Shown here: one piece after another, positions 6,283 to 6,776 of the stretch | Numbering within the stretch: the stretch's first letter is position 1 | How the letters are laid out: each line of letters opens with the position of its first letter | DNA from: Rhodobacteraceae bacterium UBA1943 | Lineage (GTDB): Bacteria > Pseudomonadota > Alphaproteobacteria > Rhodobacterales > Rhodobacteraceae | Assembly (NCBI GenBank): GCA_002336845.1 | Contig: DDEX01000012.1 | Coordinates: 40,075 to 46,850 of the forward strand | DNA length: 6,776 nt | Reading direction: 5' to 3' | Notes under the pieces: generated by a model | Seen by the model: only the letters and a program-made list of their open reading frames with translations | The model's database searches: none | Told to the model about the DNA's origin: nothing | Position numbers and translations under genes: made by a program

Positions 6283-6711
6283 GTGCCTGTCGGTCGTTTC
6301 CTTCCCGCCGCCCTGTGCCTTGCCACCGCGTTGGCCGGTAGCCCTGCCCTTGCCCAATCGGGCAATTTCGAGATTGAGCTGAACAGCGCCTCCGATGTCG
6401 CGGGGGCTTGCAGACTGACCTTCGTCGCCACCAACAACACCGGCACGGCGCTGACCCAAGCCGCCTATGAAGTGGCCACCTTCAACGCCGAAGGGGTCGT
6501 CTCGCAGCTTCTGGTGTTAGAGTTCGGCGCGCTGCCTACGGCCAAGACCCGCGTGGTGCAATTCGACCTGCCGGGCCTGGCCTGCGGCAGCGTCTCGCGC
6601 CTTCTGGTAAACGGGCAGGATAGTTGTCAGGCCGCGGACGGGCCGAAAGACATCTGCATGAAGTCGCTTTCCGCCTCATCCCGCATCCCCACCATGCCCT
6701 TCGGGCTGTAG
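6283..6711 (+). CDS. Exported cysteine-rich beta-type protein of unknown function (142 aa)
   Basis: The protein begins with a signal peptide (1-24, VPVGRFLPAALCLATALAGS then PALA before QSGNFE), so the GTG at 6283 with AAAGGA upstream is the likely start. The frame is open far upstream, but that part has no signal-peptide character. The mature chain alternates hydrophobic and polar residues (FEIELNS, CRLTFVATNNTG, AYEVATFNAEG, TRVVQFDLPGL), which suggests a small immunoglobulin-like beta sandwich. Four cysteines (43, 101, 115, 125) could give two disulfides. It resembles small exported proteins I associate with Rhodobacterales, with the same GACR...NNTG...GLACG...LLVN...DSC order, but I know no assigned function. 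It reads in the same direction as the 93-residue gene, 82 bases after it, possibly from its own promoter. The chain is full length with a TAG stop. Confidence 0.78.
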   Translation: MPVGRFLPAALCLATALAGSPALAQSGNFEIELNSASDVAGACRLTFVATNNTGTALTQAAYEVATFNAEGVVSQLLVLEFGALPTAKTRVVQFDLPGLACGSVSRLLVNGQDSCQAADGPKDICMKSLSASSRIPTMPFGL

Positions 6712-6754
6712 GCGACCCCTCTCGACATTCTGGCAACCCATGTTCGGGCGGATC

Positions 6755-6775
6755 AGGAAACGCACTGCGTTTCCT
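6755..6775. repeat. Perfect palindrome, 10-bp arms around one base
   Basis: AGGAAACGCA (6755-6764) is mirrored by TGCGTTTCCT (6766-6775) around C6765. It lies 43 bases after the stop of the last gene. As RNA it could fold into a stem with a short loop and act as a terminator or 3' stabilising hairpin. The window ends one base later, so a following U-tract cannot be seen. A protein-binding operator for an outside gene is the alternative. Confidence 0.6.
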
Positions 6776-6776
6776 C

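Overview
The window looks like part of an alphaproteobacterial chromosome, most likely from the Rhodobacteraceae (Rhodobacter/Paracoccus relatives). The reasons are the high GC of most genes (about 60% or more in the stretches I counted by hand), the codon choice, and the character of the exported proteins. This placement is inference from sequence style, not from a marker gene. I read seven protein genes, no RNA genes, no insertion sequences and no CRISPR.

Left part, plus strand (1-1187). The window opens inside the last AAA+ module of a type VI secretion (T6SS) ClpV/TssH ATPase. Twenty bases after its stop comes a 152-residue protein of unknown function. It has a textbook EF-hand calcium loop, no signal peptide, and a GC content near 51%, clearly below its neighbours. 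Its position directly behind clpV makes it a candidate T6SS cargo or accessory gene. It ends 22 bases from a convergent gene.

Centre, minus strand (5768 down to 1210). Three genes read leftward as a probable operon: a small exported DUF1036 protein, an exported caspase-like (C14) protease with a C-terminal peptidoglycan-binding-like module, and a large membrane-anchored cell-wall hydrolase. The hydrolase joins an M23 endopeptidase to a lytic transglycosylase. All three should act in the periplasm or at the murein. Lying tail-to-tail with a T6SS gene, they could supply local murein remodelling for the secretion machine, possibly under protease control. That link is a hypothesis.

Right part, plus strand (5919-6711). 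Divergent from the operon are two small exported proteins: a 93-residue protein with two cysteines, and a 142-residue GTG-started protein with four mature cysteines. Between them is a TTGACA-type promoter candidate that overlaps a tandem 9-bp repeat. The 150 bases between the divergent genes (5769-5918) hold a promoter candidate for the leftward operon, placed so that its first gene could be leaderless, and the ribosome-binding site of the rightward gene. A perfect palindrome with 10-bp arms closes the window.
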